A stretch of 64,000 nucleotides of DNA. Source: Nipponacmea schrenckii (Eukaryota; Mollusca; Gastropoda; Lottiidae). The translations under genes and the position numbers were made by a program. Of the stretch, positions 26,460-38,881 are shown piece by piece. Numbering within the stretch: the stretch's first letter is position 1; each line of letters begins with the position of its first letter. The notes beneath the pieces are model-generated. The model was not told the DNA's origin and ran no database searches. It saw only the letters and a list, made by a program, of their open reading frames with translations. The DNA lies in NCBI GenBank assembly GCA_030562195.1, contig CM060202.1, positions 3,720,001 through 3,784,000 of the forward strand. Reading direction: 5' to 3'.

Positions 26460-29400
26460 CTGTAAATGAAAAGAAAAATTTCATTGAGCACTAAGTAAAC
26501 GTTAATAAACTAAAAAAAAAATTCTTGTTGTTTTGTTTTCAGAAAGAGCAGTAGTTGTGACTTCAGGGAGAAAAGGAGTGATTTCAGATAGAACAGTTGA
26601 AAAATTAGACCAGAATTTGTGAAGGCTCAATTTATTATTACACAACACTGTGGGGTGCGCATTGTCAGTTCAGCTATGCATAATGAACATACATGTAATT
26701 AGATGCATATTTTTCTGGTGGATAATTCAGTAGTACTTTACTGACAAATGCTGGTAGAGAGCCCATGTGACCTTTATTTACAATTTTATCAAAGTTTAAA
26801 ATAGTGTCATTTAAACTCATTAGTACGATTGTGAATCAACTAGAAACATGAAACGTTCCAATTTAAACAGTCCTTACCATTTTATGGATGTCAGTCTGGA
26901 CACAAGCATTGCTGACATCTGATAGTTTTTCAGGATACATTTGGGCTTCCATAGACTGGACTCGTTTCTCAAGAACAGCACGACACCACCGTTCACTGTC
27001 CAGCTGTCCGCGCAGTTCCATCAATACGCTTTTCATATCTTCAATGCTATCTTCATTACTGTCTGGAGAGCTTCCCATGCTGATTCCTTCATCACTTGAT
27101 TCTGAAGACAAAATATTTAAGTTTTCAATCCTGTTAAAATTTGTTAGCAATTTTGGCAAAGGTGTCCCTAAAACATTTCACTCTAGGGGTTACTATGGCT
27201 GTTGGGGGTGAAAAATACAGTTGATAGAAATATCAAAGTTTATCAAACCCTGTAAAAAAATTCAAAACATAAACCAATAGAAAGGAAAATAGAAACACGT
27301 ACCTGTATCGCGTTTTTTCCGTTTCGGTGGCGGAGAGTTAGTGAATTCCATCTGCTTGGGATAACGATCTCGTTCTATCAGCAGGCGTTTCAAGGTGGCG
27401 TTGGTCGCTATAAGTTCCTCATTCTGGGCGATAAGTTTGGCTTTCTCTTCCTCTAGACTGATAATATGCTCGGAAGTGTGTTGTAAAATGGCAGACTGAA
27501 GAAGACAAATCGTTAAAATATCGTGAAAACAAGTACGAGCTTGAATCAATAAGTGATTGATTGGAATAGTATATTTGAGAAGGTTATGTACTAACAGCAA
27601 CTGTTTATACCAATAGAACTGTCCATGCACTCACAGTTCTGTGAAATAACACAACAGTCACAATGATACTGATGTATGTATGTATAGCAGACATTTCTTT
27701 AAATATTAAATTATTTCCCGTATGACATATCACTTTTAAACTTCACTACATGCATGAGGTGAGGTATAAACTTTCTTCATTTATCAAATTGTTATGTCAT
27801 CTTTAAATATTGTTGTTTAAGAGTTTACAGCACAACAATTTGAGAGTGAATAGCTCAAAGTTTCAGAAGGAGAGAAAAGAATAGACTGCAACTTTCGTGT
27901 AGGCCAGTGATGATGTAAAAACCACAAGTTCTTCGCGCCATAATAAGACAGCAGAAATCTACCGCAGACGTGTATTTTTAGTAACAGAATGTGTATACGA
28001 CCTATATTGGAAGTAGACAAGACTCGGCCAATAAACTAGTGAGCGGGCTGACTAGACCTACAAGGTAGTTTGGTACACGTAACTTGGGGGTTATAGCGAT
28101 ATCAATTCAAGTTTTAACACACATTCTAGTCGTGGGAGTCATGAGCTGGTGTTTAACGGTTTACGTACAACATGAATACACTGGACCGTTTTCAAATTTT
28201 ATATTATTACAAAACTTATTAGGTAATTTAATTCCTGTAAAATGGGTTTATGCGTTGAGTATCCTAAGTTTTTCGTAAAGGGCGCTGATCGTTTCCTTGC
28301 CGAAATATCTCAAAAGATTTTTTAATAGAGGAAAACTGTCCATTCTTATGTCACTTTTCGGCTCATTAGAAATTCAATTGTTTCAAACTATGCATTTAGG
28401 CATGTGTGTAGTCACATGAAACGAACAGCTTCCTATACTACGATATAGTGTATTATAAACCAGGACCTAGAGGCTTTATGTTCTGGTTGAGTGAAGACGA
28501 CTATCACGAAATGTGTTCCCACGTTTAAAAAACTGTAGTCGCTGATCTCCCGCAGTCTTGTATATGAAAACGATGAATAAGTAAGGAGGTATGTTAAGAA
28601 TTTGGTTATGAATGGCGGTTGTTTCTTACCCTGGTATTCATTGTACCTTTTATCGCCTTGATATTTTCAACAATTGCCTCTCAAGCTTTATAAATATAAA
28701 AACTGTTTCTATTATGTTTTCTAAATCACCCATGTATATCGGGACACATTTTCATACAATTTACAGTTAGATACGATCACAAAACAGGGTAGTATAAATA
28801 TTGATGTACGGTTAGTTTCAAGTTTATACCAAAATGTATTATGGTTAATTAATAAAAGATAAATAATACCTATCAATTCAAGTAAAGTGCAAAGGCAGCT
28901 AGAAATGATCTGTACCAATGCTTTAATAAATATAAATTTCGTAAATTGATGTGCAAAATTGACATTTGTTAACGAGAACACTTTATCTGAGTGTTCCGAG
29001 CGTCCCCCCCCCCCCAAAAAAAAATTCCTCAAAATCTAAAAAAGGCCTACATTGTATTTCTAATGAAATGAAACGTAAAAATGCCTTTGTTGGGTACGGA
29101 CCTATACCATATAACATAACATATAAACTGAAATTCCTAAGAAATAACATGTGACTTCTAACAAATTGAATAGAGTTTATTTTTTATTTCTTTTTAAATT
29201 AAATCTACAGACGTCAGAATAATGAGCCCTGGGCTGGAATGACAAATATGTTACAGCCTCCTAACACCCATATATAATCATAAATAAAAACTGATTTATA
29301 GGCTGTCTGTTGCTTCCTGTGTCAACGACCTGCTGGTTCATACAATCTGGGTATAGTAATTGAACAATTTATTTTCTCCCACACTTTGTGAACACGACAT

Positions 29401-32400
29401 GGGAATGAAGAACAGAACTATTCTTTGGTGATGAGAACATAGTTAATGGAAATAAAGCAGAACCGCCTTAAATTAGACTCGTTGCTTCTGGGGAGTCAAC
29501 GATATAATATTATTTATATTATAGAGAAGACAGAATAGAAAGTGATATTTAAAGTTTGAATGTGGTGAAATAAAAATTAGTCAAAACAATAAGTGCAAGA
29601 AGGCCAATATGGTTATTCTGGAAAAGCATAATGATTTATTATTAAACTGGCTCATACGAGGAAGTCGTCAATTATTTGATCTTGATGGTGTGATAATAGT
29701 CCTTATAACAAGCGACCTAAATTGTACTGAATTTAAAGCAATCGGATTCAACACGAAAAGTTTACATGACAAATGAGAATAGTTTCAACTGTTATGACCT
29801 TATGGTGATATAGCATTATTCATATTTAAACGATAACGGCCCTTGTAATATCATAGCCTGATATTCACAACCTCGTATACCCTGACCTTTGATGACGTCG
29901 CCACCACCCGATTATGAATGAAACGAGAGGAACAGCTGATGTGATCAGCTGATGTCATCGTTGATAGAAAATAGCAATATTCCAATTTTCATTATTTATT
30001 AATTAATATTAGCAGTCTGATATTTCAGGTCAGCAAACAATAGACGAATAACAATGAAGTTTTGATTGAAGGCCTTACAGCTAAAGTTGTATGTCTAATC
30101 TTTTAAACAAAACGCAAACATGGATTTCAAATATAAATTTTATAATAGAAAATAACCAACAAAAGACACAATATAGCTTCGGTATTTTAATATTAAAACT
30201 TTTGATTGTACAAAATGTCACATAATAAAACTATCCGGGTTTTTTTTAATTGTCTAGACGTTCTTTTCAAATTATGTTTCCGCGAACAGTGTAAACAATT
30301 TAGCCGACCTTGAGTAACAGACTATCCACTGTCCGAAGAATGCTGGACCTGAACAGCTTTTAATGATAAAACAGTCCTTTTTACAAATGAATATACAGAA
30401 ATGGTAATATTCTAAAACTTATTGAGTTTGTTCGGGAAAGTTGATCGAATCTTTTCAAAGATGAAATGTTTCCTTGTTCCGCTACGATTTAATTGGTTTA
30501 AAACCAACAGCTAAAAATCTAGTTCCGTATATTTACACTTAAATTTATAATAAATTCAGGCAAAACTCGTTGAACTCATAATATAGGGTTTAGTGAGATT
30601 TCGAGAAAGTTTTTAAGATTAGGGTAATGGTGCACATTTAAAAAAATATCAATTCAAACCCGAATCCTTTTTGATTCAATTTTTAACTAGAGTGTGTGAC
30701 GCCCAAATGAATAAAGTCACGATTAGCCGAGGAAACACGGGTGTCACCCAAAATTTAAATCATTTTATCGGTTCCTGAAAAAGCCTACTTCGTGTTTATA
30801 TGAAATGTAAGCTTACAGAACTTATTTCCTTGTAGGCCTATAACATCGTACAAAAAAAAACCCCAAAATACGGAAGCATTATGACATGGTCATAGTTTCA
30901 TTCGTACAAGTTACTCCAAATTAAAGGGACAAACACAATCTCTTCATGTAGATCCTTAAATAACACAATACAACTACATGTACAAGATTATTATAAATTT
31001 TATTCTAATGGTTTTCATTCTGAATTCCTCGTCATTTCAATACCATTATTTGTAACAAATGTGGCTTTGTGATTTAAAAGTCTATGGAATTTGTAATAAA
31101 TTCTGGTTCTGTGTGTTTTTACAGCTGAATATTTGGAGGAAGTGGCTAGAATAATATGGTTATTTTGAAATCGTGGGAGTAAGTGTGGGAACTATCAGAT
31201 TAAAATAAATTCCATTCCAATAAGATAACTTTCTGTCATTTTCACGTATTGTGTTGATCGAGCTATGCCAAGTTTAATTATTCAAGCAGTCAGTTTATAC
31301 TTACGATGGTCACCTTAGAGCAAGAGTATTTTTTTTTTAAATCGATTTCATATTTCATTGGTCCAATATTATTTTATAGATGGCATATTAACTTCGATAA
31401 GCTTACAGTGCATTTTAGACGACATATTTCATTAAGAACAATTCATGCCGATGATATATTTCATTGAATATTGATACCGGTATGTTACATGTAATACTGC
31501 GATGGCATATTTCATTCGATATAGAACATTTAATGGCACAAGAGCACAAATCATTTAGTGTAGGGTATTTCAGATATTTATTGTTGAGTATAAAATAATG
31601 ATGAAAATATGACATTTATAACAGTAAAATAATCGTTCAAAGTATAATTAGGCCAAGCAAAGTGTTATCAACTTACTAAGTAAATATTTATTTTGGCTCG
31701 ACTTGACCACTTTGGCCATACTTAGTGACCTACACAGTTATAAAAATAGCTCTAGCTGCCTAGAGGATCGTGTTTTATTAAAGTCTAGCCTGAGTGTGTT
31801 TTGAGTAGCACTGGTCAGTTGCTATTGGAAATCAATAATTCAATGTCTGGTTAACGGTTATAGCGTCACATACCAAAAATAGTTCCGGCTATAACTCATG
31901 ATGACCCAATTACAACCTAACATAGTCGGATTTTGCTTAAAACACAAAAGTTTGAAATTTCGAATTTTTTATAAGACAAATTGAATTTTTGAACTAGTTT
32001 TTGATCTAATCCGAAAATCGAAAAATTAGAAAACTGTGAAATAATTACCTTGCTTAGTTTTTCGCCATCGTGATGGGGTATCAGATTTTTTAAGTTTTCA
32101 TAACCAGCATTGATGCTCTGCATTCGTCGTCTTTCATTGTTGTTGGCGATTTCTCGACGCAGTTTTTTATCTGGATCTTGTGGTCGACTCCTGAAAAATT
32201 ATCAAATTTGAAAATTATTTCCTGGAAATTTCTTAAACGCGAGAAGAGCTAGCTATCTTTAGTTAGTCTAAGATTTATGTACTGTAACATGTCATTTTCT
32301 ATTCTTTTAAAATATCCTTTGTAAGAAATTAAAATTTCTTTTGGAATTAGATGCTAAAATTTTTTAAAATACAATTTATTTAATTCACATAATTAATTAC

Positions 32401-34007
32401 ATTATTTGAATTAGATTTCTGATTAAGAAAATGATATTATATATTTATGTTGATTTAGTGAATTTCGTGGAAAAAGCTCAATGAATAAGAGTAGTGGCGT
32501 ATGAATACAAGAAATATTTGAGGTGATACTTTGATAGCGTGTACAGTCGAGAAGACAATATCCAAATCTACAATTGCAAAAAAAAGCCTTTCAAATAAAT
32601 GTGTGGTCTAAATGAATGAATATTGAAGATTTTATGGGATCGTCTTAATCGATAGTTCCACATTGATTACAATTTTCTTACAAATCCAGACAGAAAATGT
32701 CGCTTGGCAGTTTGCCAATCGTCGCCCGCCTTGAGTTGAAGACATTCTTGGCCGACTGCCAGCAAGTAATTTCCAACTCTTTTCGTCAATAAAACTTTTA
32801 ATTGGGCTAAATTCCAATATTTTCATCCACCTTGCCATAATTACAAGCATGTTCTAGAACCAGATAAAATGTTAGATAAAAGGCTGTATACAAGTCTGAG
32901 AATTAAAATAGAAATCGAGTCATTGCGATATGACCGCCTGTGTTTTGGCTGCGAGCCAAGAAAATCTTGTGACTGATTTGGCTCATGTCTATCGACATCG
33001 TCCATTCTCTTCTTAGCACTTCGAAACCGTGTAAATTAACTTTGAAAACGGAGAACGCATAATTTTTCAAATTGTGAACTGTCTTTTAAGTATTTAAATA
33101 GATTTAGTTTTCTGAATTGAATTTTCTTAAAATGTCCTCATCAGCATCAGCTGACCCGAGACATCAAGTAGACATATTTCATCAGCTGATCAACCCAGCT
33201 GTTTTATTTATTTTACCGATAAAATATGTCATTCTGCAAATTTTGAAAAAAAGGGCAAGATCGATATCGACATTCTAAATTGATCTTTTGATAATATTAA
33301 TAGTAGATCTCTAGATCTTATATTTGATAAATGTTTTAAAATTTCAAGTTTTGAAGTTAGAAACAAATTTCAATTTTTTTTTGCTAAGACATCTTCAAAT
33401 TAGGGAAATCCTTGCTAATATTTTCCGAAAGAGTAATAGATCACTTAAAATTTATAAAGTGCAAACTAATTAAAGACCAAACATTTTATTTTATGTTTGC
33501 CAAAACTAGACTAGATCTAGGCCTAGCACAAGGTCCTTCTTCTCTAAGACTAAGCCTGTCTTGAAGTTTTTTTTCTGGTGCTTGTATAAAATGAAAAAAT
33601 ACAATGGAAATGAAAGTTCTCAAATTAAAAAATAAAATAAGTCGAGTAGACGGTGAAACGTTCAGTCAGTCAGCGACCCGACATCACACACTCTCTACAA
33701 CAAAGCTGAATGGGACGATTCTCAAACCAACCTTCCAAATAGACATTCAAAAACTTGCTTGAAAATCACTGAAAATTCTTCAAAATATACGAAAATTGGT
33801 ATTAACAGAATTGTAAGTAAATGCCCAAATCGATAATATAACATTCGTCAGCCAAAAATCAAAATTTGATTCAAAATTATCAAAACATGAAAAGACCACG
33901 CGTCTTTACGATATTGTTTATACCCGTAAAACCCATGCGTACAAGTTTACTACTAACCGTGTGTAAACAGCAGCTAATCCATCGCTAACAGGACGATATC
34001 CTTCCAT
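26007..34007 (-). CDS. TFAP4: Transcription factor AP-4 (bHLH leucine-zipper), five exons, complete
   Basis: Joined exons: 34007-33958, 32190-32049, 27495-27303, 27101-26878, 26459-26007. They keep frame across four GT/AG introns and give 353 residues, close to the 338 of human AP-4. AP-4 is a nuclear factor that homodimerises and binds CAGCTG E-boxes. Visible features: basic region and helix-loop-helix about 27-84, with NERRRMQSIN and IPHHDGEKLSK as in AP-4; leucine heptad at L78, L85, L92, L99; basic cluster PPPKRKKRD about 119-127; DEGISMG, matching the vertebrate DEGIGSP region; a second coiled coil about 148-183 ending AQMYPEKL, an AP-4 hallmark. The C-terminal 150 residues are low-complexity, rich in S, N, D, H and P, and unlike vertebrates. 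The N-terminus is shorter than in human, so an alternative upstream first exon is possible. Confidence 0.95.
26460..26877 (-). other. TFAP4 intron 4
   Basis: 418-base intron, donor ATG|GTAAGG, acceptor TTTACAG. Nothing else seen. Confidence 0.85.
26878..27101 (-). CDS. TFAP4: TFAP4 exon 4 (second coiled coil)
   Basis: Acceptor TTGTCTTCAG, donor ATG|GTAAGG. Encodes ESSDEGISMGSSPD, then a helix with MKSVLMELRGQLDSER and AQMYPEKL. This corresponds to the second leucine-zipper region of vertebrate AP-4. Confidence 0.93.
27303..27495 (-). CDS. TFAP4: TFAP4 exon 3 (helix 2 and leucine zipper 1)
   Basis: Acceptor TCTTCTTCAG, donor CAG|GTACGT. Encodes SAILQHTSEHIISLEEEK (end of helix 2), leucines every seven residues, then PPPKRKKRD. 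The split of the HLH between the loop/K64 and S65 falls exactly in phase 0. Confidence 0.95.
27496..32048 (-). other. TFAP4 intron 2
   Basis: 4.55-kb intron, donor AAG|GTAATT. It contains two CAGCTG boxes at 29933-29938 and 29946-29951, and a C-run then A-run near 29003-29024. No other gene is visible; open frames such as 28084-28278 and 28721-29032 have no motif support. Confidence 0.8.
32049..32190 (-). CDS. TFAP4: TFAP4 exon 2 (basic region, helix 1, loop)
   Basis: Acceptor ATTTTTCAG, donor AAG|GTAATT. Encodes SRPQDPDKKLRREIANNNER then RRMQSINAGYENLKNLIP and HHDGEKLSK. The E-box-contacting basic segment and first helix are nearly identical to vertebrate AP-4. Confidence 0.97.
32191..33957 (-). 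other. TFAP4 intron 1
   Basis: 1.77-kb intron. Three CAGCTG motifs lie within 54 bp (33148-33153, 33183-33188, 33196-33201), the sequence bound by AP-4 itself. No other gene seen. Confidence 0.8.
33958..34007 (-). CDS. TFAP4: TFAP4 exon 1 (start codon)
   Basis: ATG at 34007-34005 opens MEGYRPVSDGLAAVYT, and the donor ACG|GTTAGT follows. The 50-base length (phase 2) joins exactly to exon 2. This start is chosen because it is the only open lead-in with a good donor near the bHLH exon. Human AP-4 has a longer leader, so it is less certain than the other exons. Confidence 0.75.
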
Positions 34008-34170
34008 TATTTTCACTTTTAATCACAGAAATAATTCCGTGCGATAATCCAATTGTTGATAATAGTCCAAAAACAGTTTTTAAATAGCCAGGAAGTAGTC
34101 TAAAATCGAGTTGTAAATGTTGAAATGATCTACAACTATGTCGATGTAAGGCTGCTACAGTGAGTAATTA

Positions 34171-34180
34171 TTGGCGCCAA
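34171..34180. promoter_or_regulatory. Candidate E2F-type palindrome upstream of TFAP4
   Basis: TTGGCGCCAA, a perfect palindrome matching the classical E2F core, lies about 165 bp upstream of the TFAP4 start codon. CAGCTG follows at 34182-34187. The transcription start is not known. Confidence 0.4.
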
Positions 34181-34420
34181 ACAGCTGTTAGTCAATTCAC
34201 ATAGAAAACTATTGGTCAGGGTCGACGAGTCTTTTAATTCAAATCTTATCACGATCGACAGAAAATTTATTTCAGAAACAAGAATATTTAATATATTGTA
34301 CATTTATACCAAGTTTTTTTCGTTTTATCAAGCTATCTCTTAGAAATTTTATAAAACATGCAAAACTATAACGATGTCGCGTATTTAGAATCATTCGAGA
34401 AGTGATTGGGTGTTGGCAAG

Positions 34421-34430
34421 GCGCGGGAAA
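34421..34430. promoter_or_regulatory. Second candidate E2F site upstream of TFAP4
   Basis: GCGCGGGAAA, the reverse complement of TTTCCCGCGC, fits the E2F consensus TTTSSCGC. It lies about 415 bp upstream of the TFAP4 start, with another CAGCTG at 34451-34456. Confidence 0.4.
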
Positions 34431-36869
34431 AGTAAAGATAAACAAATCAACAGCTGCTTTACGGTTGCTAGCCTCGTGGTTGGGAGAATTTCGTCACAAC
34501 ATTTAATAAATTGTCTGATATGTCTTTGAATTTAGCATGATTATTATTCAAAACTCTAACAAAATAAAAGATATTGTATTATTTGTCTACAAAAGAAACA
34601 TTTTTAACAAATTGTCAATAAATTCTGCAGTTTTGAGCCAATAATTAAATTTAACGTCAAATTCTCCATAGTAAAATAGTATGTCTGGAATGCAGACAGT
34701 GTATGATATTACCATATAAAGAGAATCTAAAATAAGATGATGGGTCATGTGACTAAATACTAAATTTTGATTAGTTGACAAAATGTCAACAAAGTCTAAT
34801 CACCGCGTGCTCGATGCGCTGAGTAAAAATAGCCAATGAAATTATGCAATGACATTGATAAAAATGGAGGAGAATGAATTCATTTTACGGTGGAAATTTC
34901 CTACATTGTTGTCGTGTAGTGTGTCAAACGAGTTTCAGCGACCTTAAAAGCTCTGTTGTTATGGCTTGAGGACATAGTGCAATTACTAGTTATAAGTTGT
35001 GGAAAGGTGTGGTCATTCATAACATTAGCTGAGAGTTTCTGTCCCACATGAATCGTCCATCCATATCCTATCTGACCAGAAAATTATTTTTCAAGGAAAA
35101 ACTAAGTCTGCTATAATCACAATTTATAATATTAATTCACTTCATTCTACTACTTTTTAACTATCCATGTCACCGCAGCCATTGAATGGAATTATAGATT
35201 TATGCATTTCCGAGTTATATAAGGTATAGGCCTACAATAACACATTTAAAAAAAAAAAAAAAAATAGGGTTACTTGAATGTAGGCCTTACAGCTGTTCGT
35301 TCATTTTTAACTTGTTAATTATGAACACTACATCATTATATAAATATGATATAAAAAATAAGAGACACACATTATGAATGTTTGAAAATCAATTGAGTGT
35401 TGAGAGCATTTTGAATTCACGATTAGGACTTCCATTTTTTATGATTTTAAAAGGCTCCAGGTGCCATGACTAAGGAATATAATCACCATATAACACGATA
35501 TTTCCGTTAAAATAAGTAATAATTGAAAAACTCAGCTAAAAAACTCCAAACTACTTTATACTACTATAATGTATTTTTACTTAGTTTAATAAATTTGTTT
35601 GTCATTGCAGATGGAATTCTGTCGTATATTTTTTATTCTAATTTAGATGCATAAATAAAGACCATATTTTAAAAAAAAAGAGCTGTTTTGGTCGACCTTA
35701 GGTGTATCATAACGAAAGATCACCGAGCTAGGCGTATCACCTATTTTCGGATATTGTCCATCATTAAGGGGACAGTCAGTTTAAGCTAATCTCTCAACCA
35801 TTATACTCATACAGCAGGTATAATTTTACAATCGCGTGACATTTTACTTGACTGGCATTAGTCTAGTTTGTCCAGTGAGAATAACTGCGGAAAATAACGT
35901 CTGGATAACAAAAGCTATTTCTATGACGTTTTGTTTGGCATGTTGGGGGTCTGCACATGCGTATTGTAGGAATTCTTTATGGCTTCCCTCACCATGGCAC
36001 ATGTTGAAGATTTTCAAGTAGCAATTCTCTGCAATTGACAAGTGATCAAAGATACGACTGCATGACCGATTAAAAGGTGAGAATAATATATTAACCATGA
36101 ATAACTGTATAAAATTTTAGCGACTGCATCGCAGGAGTTTTGTTGCTATTTATAGATTATTTTATGTGATTATCGTAGTGAATGTGAAAGTATAGCTGTC
36201 AATTGTGGTCAAAGGGGGACAACTGTCCAATATTTTCACTTTTCAGACAGCTTAGTACCATTATCAGTCCTGGTTTGAAAAAGGAGTACTCCTTTTGTAG
36301 TGTTATGACTAAGATTACCAATTGACATTATTTAAAGGGGCAGTATGAACAATTTTCATAATCCAGAATTTCGATATGCTCTAAAATATTTGTAATGCTA
36401 TAATTTACTTCCAAGTTCTATGCAGGCTATCTAATTTCTCTAATTGAATTTATTTTGATAAGAGTGTTAATTTTAATAAGAGTGTATTTAATATGGGTAT
36501 GCAGTAAACTAGTTTTGGTGTCTGGCCTTATGAAAGTTTTTCTTTGTGGAAACCTTTTAGACTGATGCTCTACTATGTATATGATGCAGGCATTAATTTT
36601 GATAAATATTTATCTCCCAGCTTCAATCTAAGATGTTAATATGAATCTTTAAGTAGTTTTGGCGAGAACATATAAGACAATGCGGTCACTTAGTCTCCTC
36701 TTTTTTTTTTAATATCACCAGGTAATACAATTCCTGGTATCCTGGCAATGGTCAAGAAGAACTTTCAGGCTTTTCAGTCTGGTTCCCCTTGTCAGTGATG
36801 CAGGTCATAGGGGCTAAGAAAGAAAAAGAGTCTATATTGGCTATAAACTGAGGCCCCTTTGTGCTACAG
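34431..36869. other. TFAP4-GLIS2 spacer, left part
   Basis: AT-rich spacer between the divergent genes. It probably holds the 5' exon and promoter of GLIS2, but I cannot place them. A 27-codon open frame starts at 34864 (MEENEFILRWKF) and ends at 34947; it matches no family I know and could be leader sequence or chance. An A-run lies near 35250. Confidence 0.35.
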
Positions 36870-36919
36870 GCTGTGCAGGTTAAAGATCCCTAGACAGTTG
36901 GAAATCGCAAATAGAGAAG
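36870..36919 (+). repeat. Left half of a dispersed repeat split by a SINE
   Basis: GTTAAAGATCCCTAGACAGT then TTGGAAATCGC, matching 15075-15110. The other half resumes at 37207. Confidence 0.65.
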
Positions 36920-37206
36920 ACTTAAGAAAAGAATAAAGAAACAACTATATTTTACAAGGATAACAACTTAGGTTCACAAGTCAGCTGTGACAGGGAGGCC
37001 AAGCCACTTGGCATTGATCTTTTCCGGATTATCTGTACCCATATACTTCTGGGTGGACTGGAAGTATGAGTGAAGACTTATTCAAGGTCATCAGACTTTC
37101 ACACACTAATCGAGATTAGAACTCACGTCGGACGTTTAAGACGTATCCAAGCAAATGACGTCATGATGTTAAGAACCAACGCTCTAACTGCTGTGCTATA
37201 GAACCC
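36920..37206 (-). mobile_element. tRNA-derived SINE
   Basis: Read on the minus strand the head is GGGTTCTATAGCACAGCAG then TTAGAGCG (A-box-like) with GAGTTCTAATCTC as a B-box-like motif further on. The body contains AAGATCTTTTCC-type and CTTATTCAAGGTCATCAGAC blocks (given plus-strand). It lies between two halves of another repeat, with ATAGAGAAG on the left and ATAGAAG on the right as an imperfect target duplication. Body sequence recurs at 58671-58775 and 61935-62145, supporting a dispersed family. Confidence 0.7.
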
Positions 37207-37260
37207 CTCTATAGAAGCCTCTGTTCTGGCAAAGTTTGAATCATTGCACGCTGCATGGCA
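37207..37260 (+). repeat. Right half of the dispersed repeat split by a SINE
   Basis: TGTTCTGGCAAAGTTTGAAT then CATTGCACGCTGCATGG, matching 15130-15165. Confidence 0.65.
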
Positions 37261-38130
37261 GTGTTCATTAGCCTATATTATGCAAATAGTATTTTTCAAT
37301 TTTAATTGAAACCAGTTTTCCTGTTGACCTAAGCCTATCTTAAATTTCATAGTGTTAGAATTATGCTGTAGATACACATATATTGGTATCCATTGTTTAA
37401 ATCACTAGGAAACTTATCCCTCATATCCTCTTTGTATAATAAATATAGTATTTGTTTACATGATTTGGCCCCCAACTGAGATTATATTATAGCTTAAACA
37501 GACTTTCACTTGATAAAGAAAGGAGGATTATAGACCCCCAGCAGACCTACTAGTACATTATATCATACAGGGAAAACAACAGACTTTTTATTCTTAATGT
37601 TTTAAAAGAATTATAAAGCGCTTTTCTTATTTTGTGGATGAGTGTTGGGTACTCTTATTTCTTCTATTTTTATCATTCAGCTTTTCTGTTTGAGGACCGT
37701 GGATCTTGTAATTCTATATCAACTGACCAAAAATCATTTCAAAATCTCTATTTGGCTCAATTGACATCATAATCTAAAAATTTTAAATTACCTAACCATG
37801 TTTATAGATTGATGTAGATGTAAGAAATATTTTATTCACCCACATATTTATCGGGGGCGTATCTTGTAATTGCCCTGGCAGTCTGTTGGTCTGTTCACAT
37901 TAGTTTTTGCTTACTCTACAGAAAACAATTCTTTGTATCTTTGATTTTGTAGGTTATTGTTATTGTCATGTAGGTGATCTCTAATTCCCTATTGCTTTTC
38001 GTATGATCTGATTTTTACTAAAGTACTGTGTTGGAATTATTTTCGCTTTTTCATTGTATTAGCTATAGCTATATGTATTGTGCAACTCGTGCTCACTCTA
38101 CAGGCAACAATTCTTTTTGGATTCTTTTTA
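37261..38130. other. Spacer with a short relic of the pearl-like family
   Basis: No gene. Around 37853-37950 the sequence GGGGGCGTATCTTGTAATTG and TCTACAGAAAACAATTCTTT resembles parts of the pearl-like elements that follow (TCTACAGGCAACAATTCTTT at 38097), so an older fragment is likely. Confidence 0.4.
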
Positions 38131-38881
38131 TACGCCCACATTAATATGTGGACGTATATTGTTGCGCCCCTTTCCATCGGTCTGTCGGTCCGTCAACATT
38201 TGTTAGACACTATAGAAGCTACAATTTTTCAATGGAAACTTGGTATGAGCATTGGTATTGATAAGACGGCTGTCAAGTTCAATTTGGACGATTTGACTTA
38301 GTAAGATAGCATCAAAATTTTATTGTGGGTGCAATAGAAGCTACAATTTTCAATGGATTTTGATGAAACTTGGTGTGAGCATTGGAATTGGTTAGACCTC
38401 AGTCAAGTTTGCATTTGACAGTTTTTCAATGAACGGTTTTGAGTTATTGTCCTTGACTTGGTGAAATTGCGTCTAAATTCTATTGAGCTTGCAATAAGAA
38501 GCTTTAATTTTCAAAGGATTTTGATGAAACTTGGTGTAAGCATCAAAATTGATAAGACATTAGTCAAGTTTGAATTTCTGACATTTTTTAACGAATGGTT
38601 TTTGAGTTATTGCCCTTGACTTAGTAAAATTGCATCAAAAATTTTTGTGGGTGCAAAATAAGCTACAATTTTTTAACAGCTTTGATGAAACTTGGTATGA
38701 GTATTAAAAAAGATAAGATGGTGGTCAAGTTTGAATTTGACGATTTCCATGAACAGTTTTTGAGTTTTTGCCATTGACATCCAAATTCATTCAGTGAATG
38801 GTTTTTGATTTATTGCTCAATTTATTATGCAAATTCAATGCTTTCAGTGGGCGTATGTTACCTTGCCAGGCAAGGTATCTT
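38131..38881 (+). mobile_element. Pearl-like element, complete copy 1
   Basis: The left end is an imperfect palindrome at 38131-38156 (arms TACGCCCACAT and ATGTGGACGTA). The right end has GTGGGCGTA (38847-38855), inverse of the first nine bases, then the perfect palindrome TACCTTGCCAGGCAAGGTA at 38859-38877. Between them a core repeats: the anchor CTTGGTATGAGC or variants starts at 38239, 38369, 38530 and 38691, spacing 130, 161 and 161 bp. A tandem core with hairpin ends fits the non-coding pearl/Helentron-like elements of bivalves. No transposase is encoded. Confidence 0.75.

Noticed and set aside
32632..32850. 72-codon open frame in TFAP4 intron 1
   Set aside because: No alignment to AP-4 and exon 1 joins exon 2 in frame without it.
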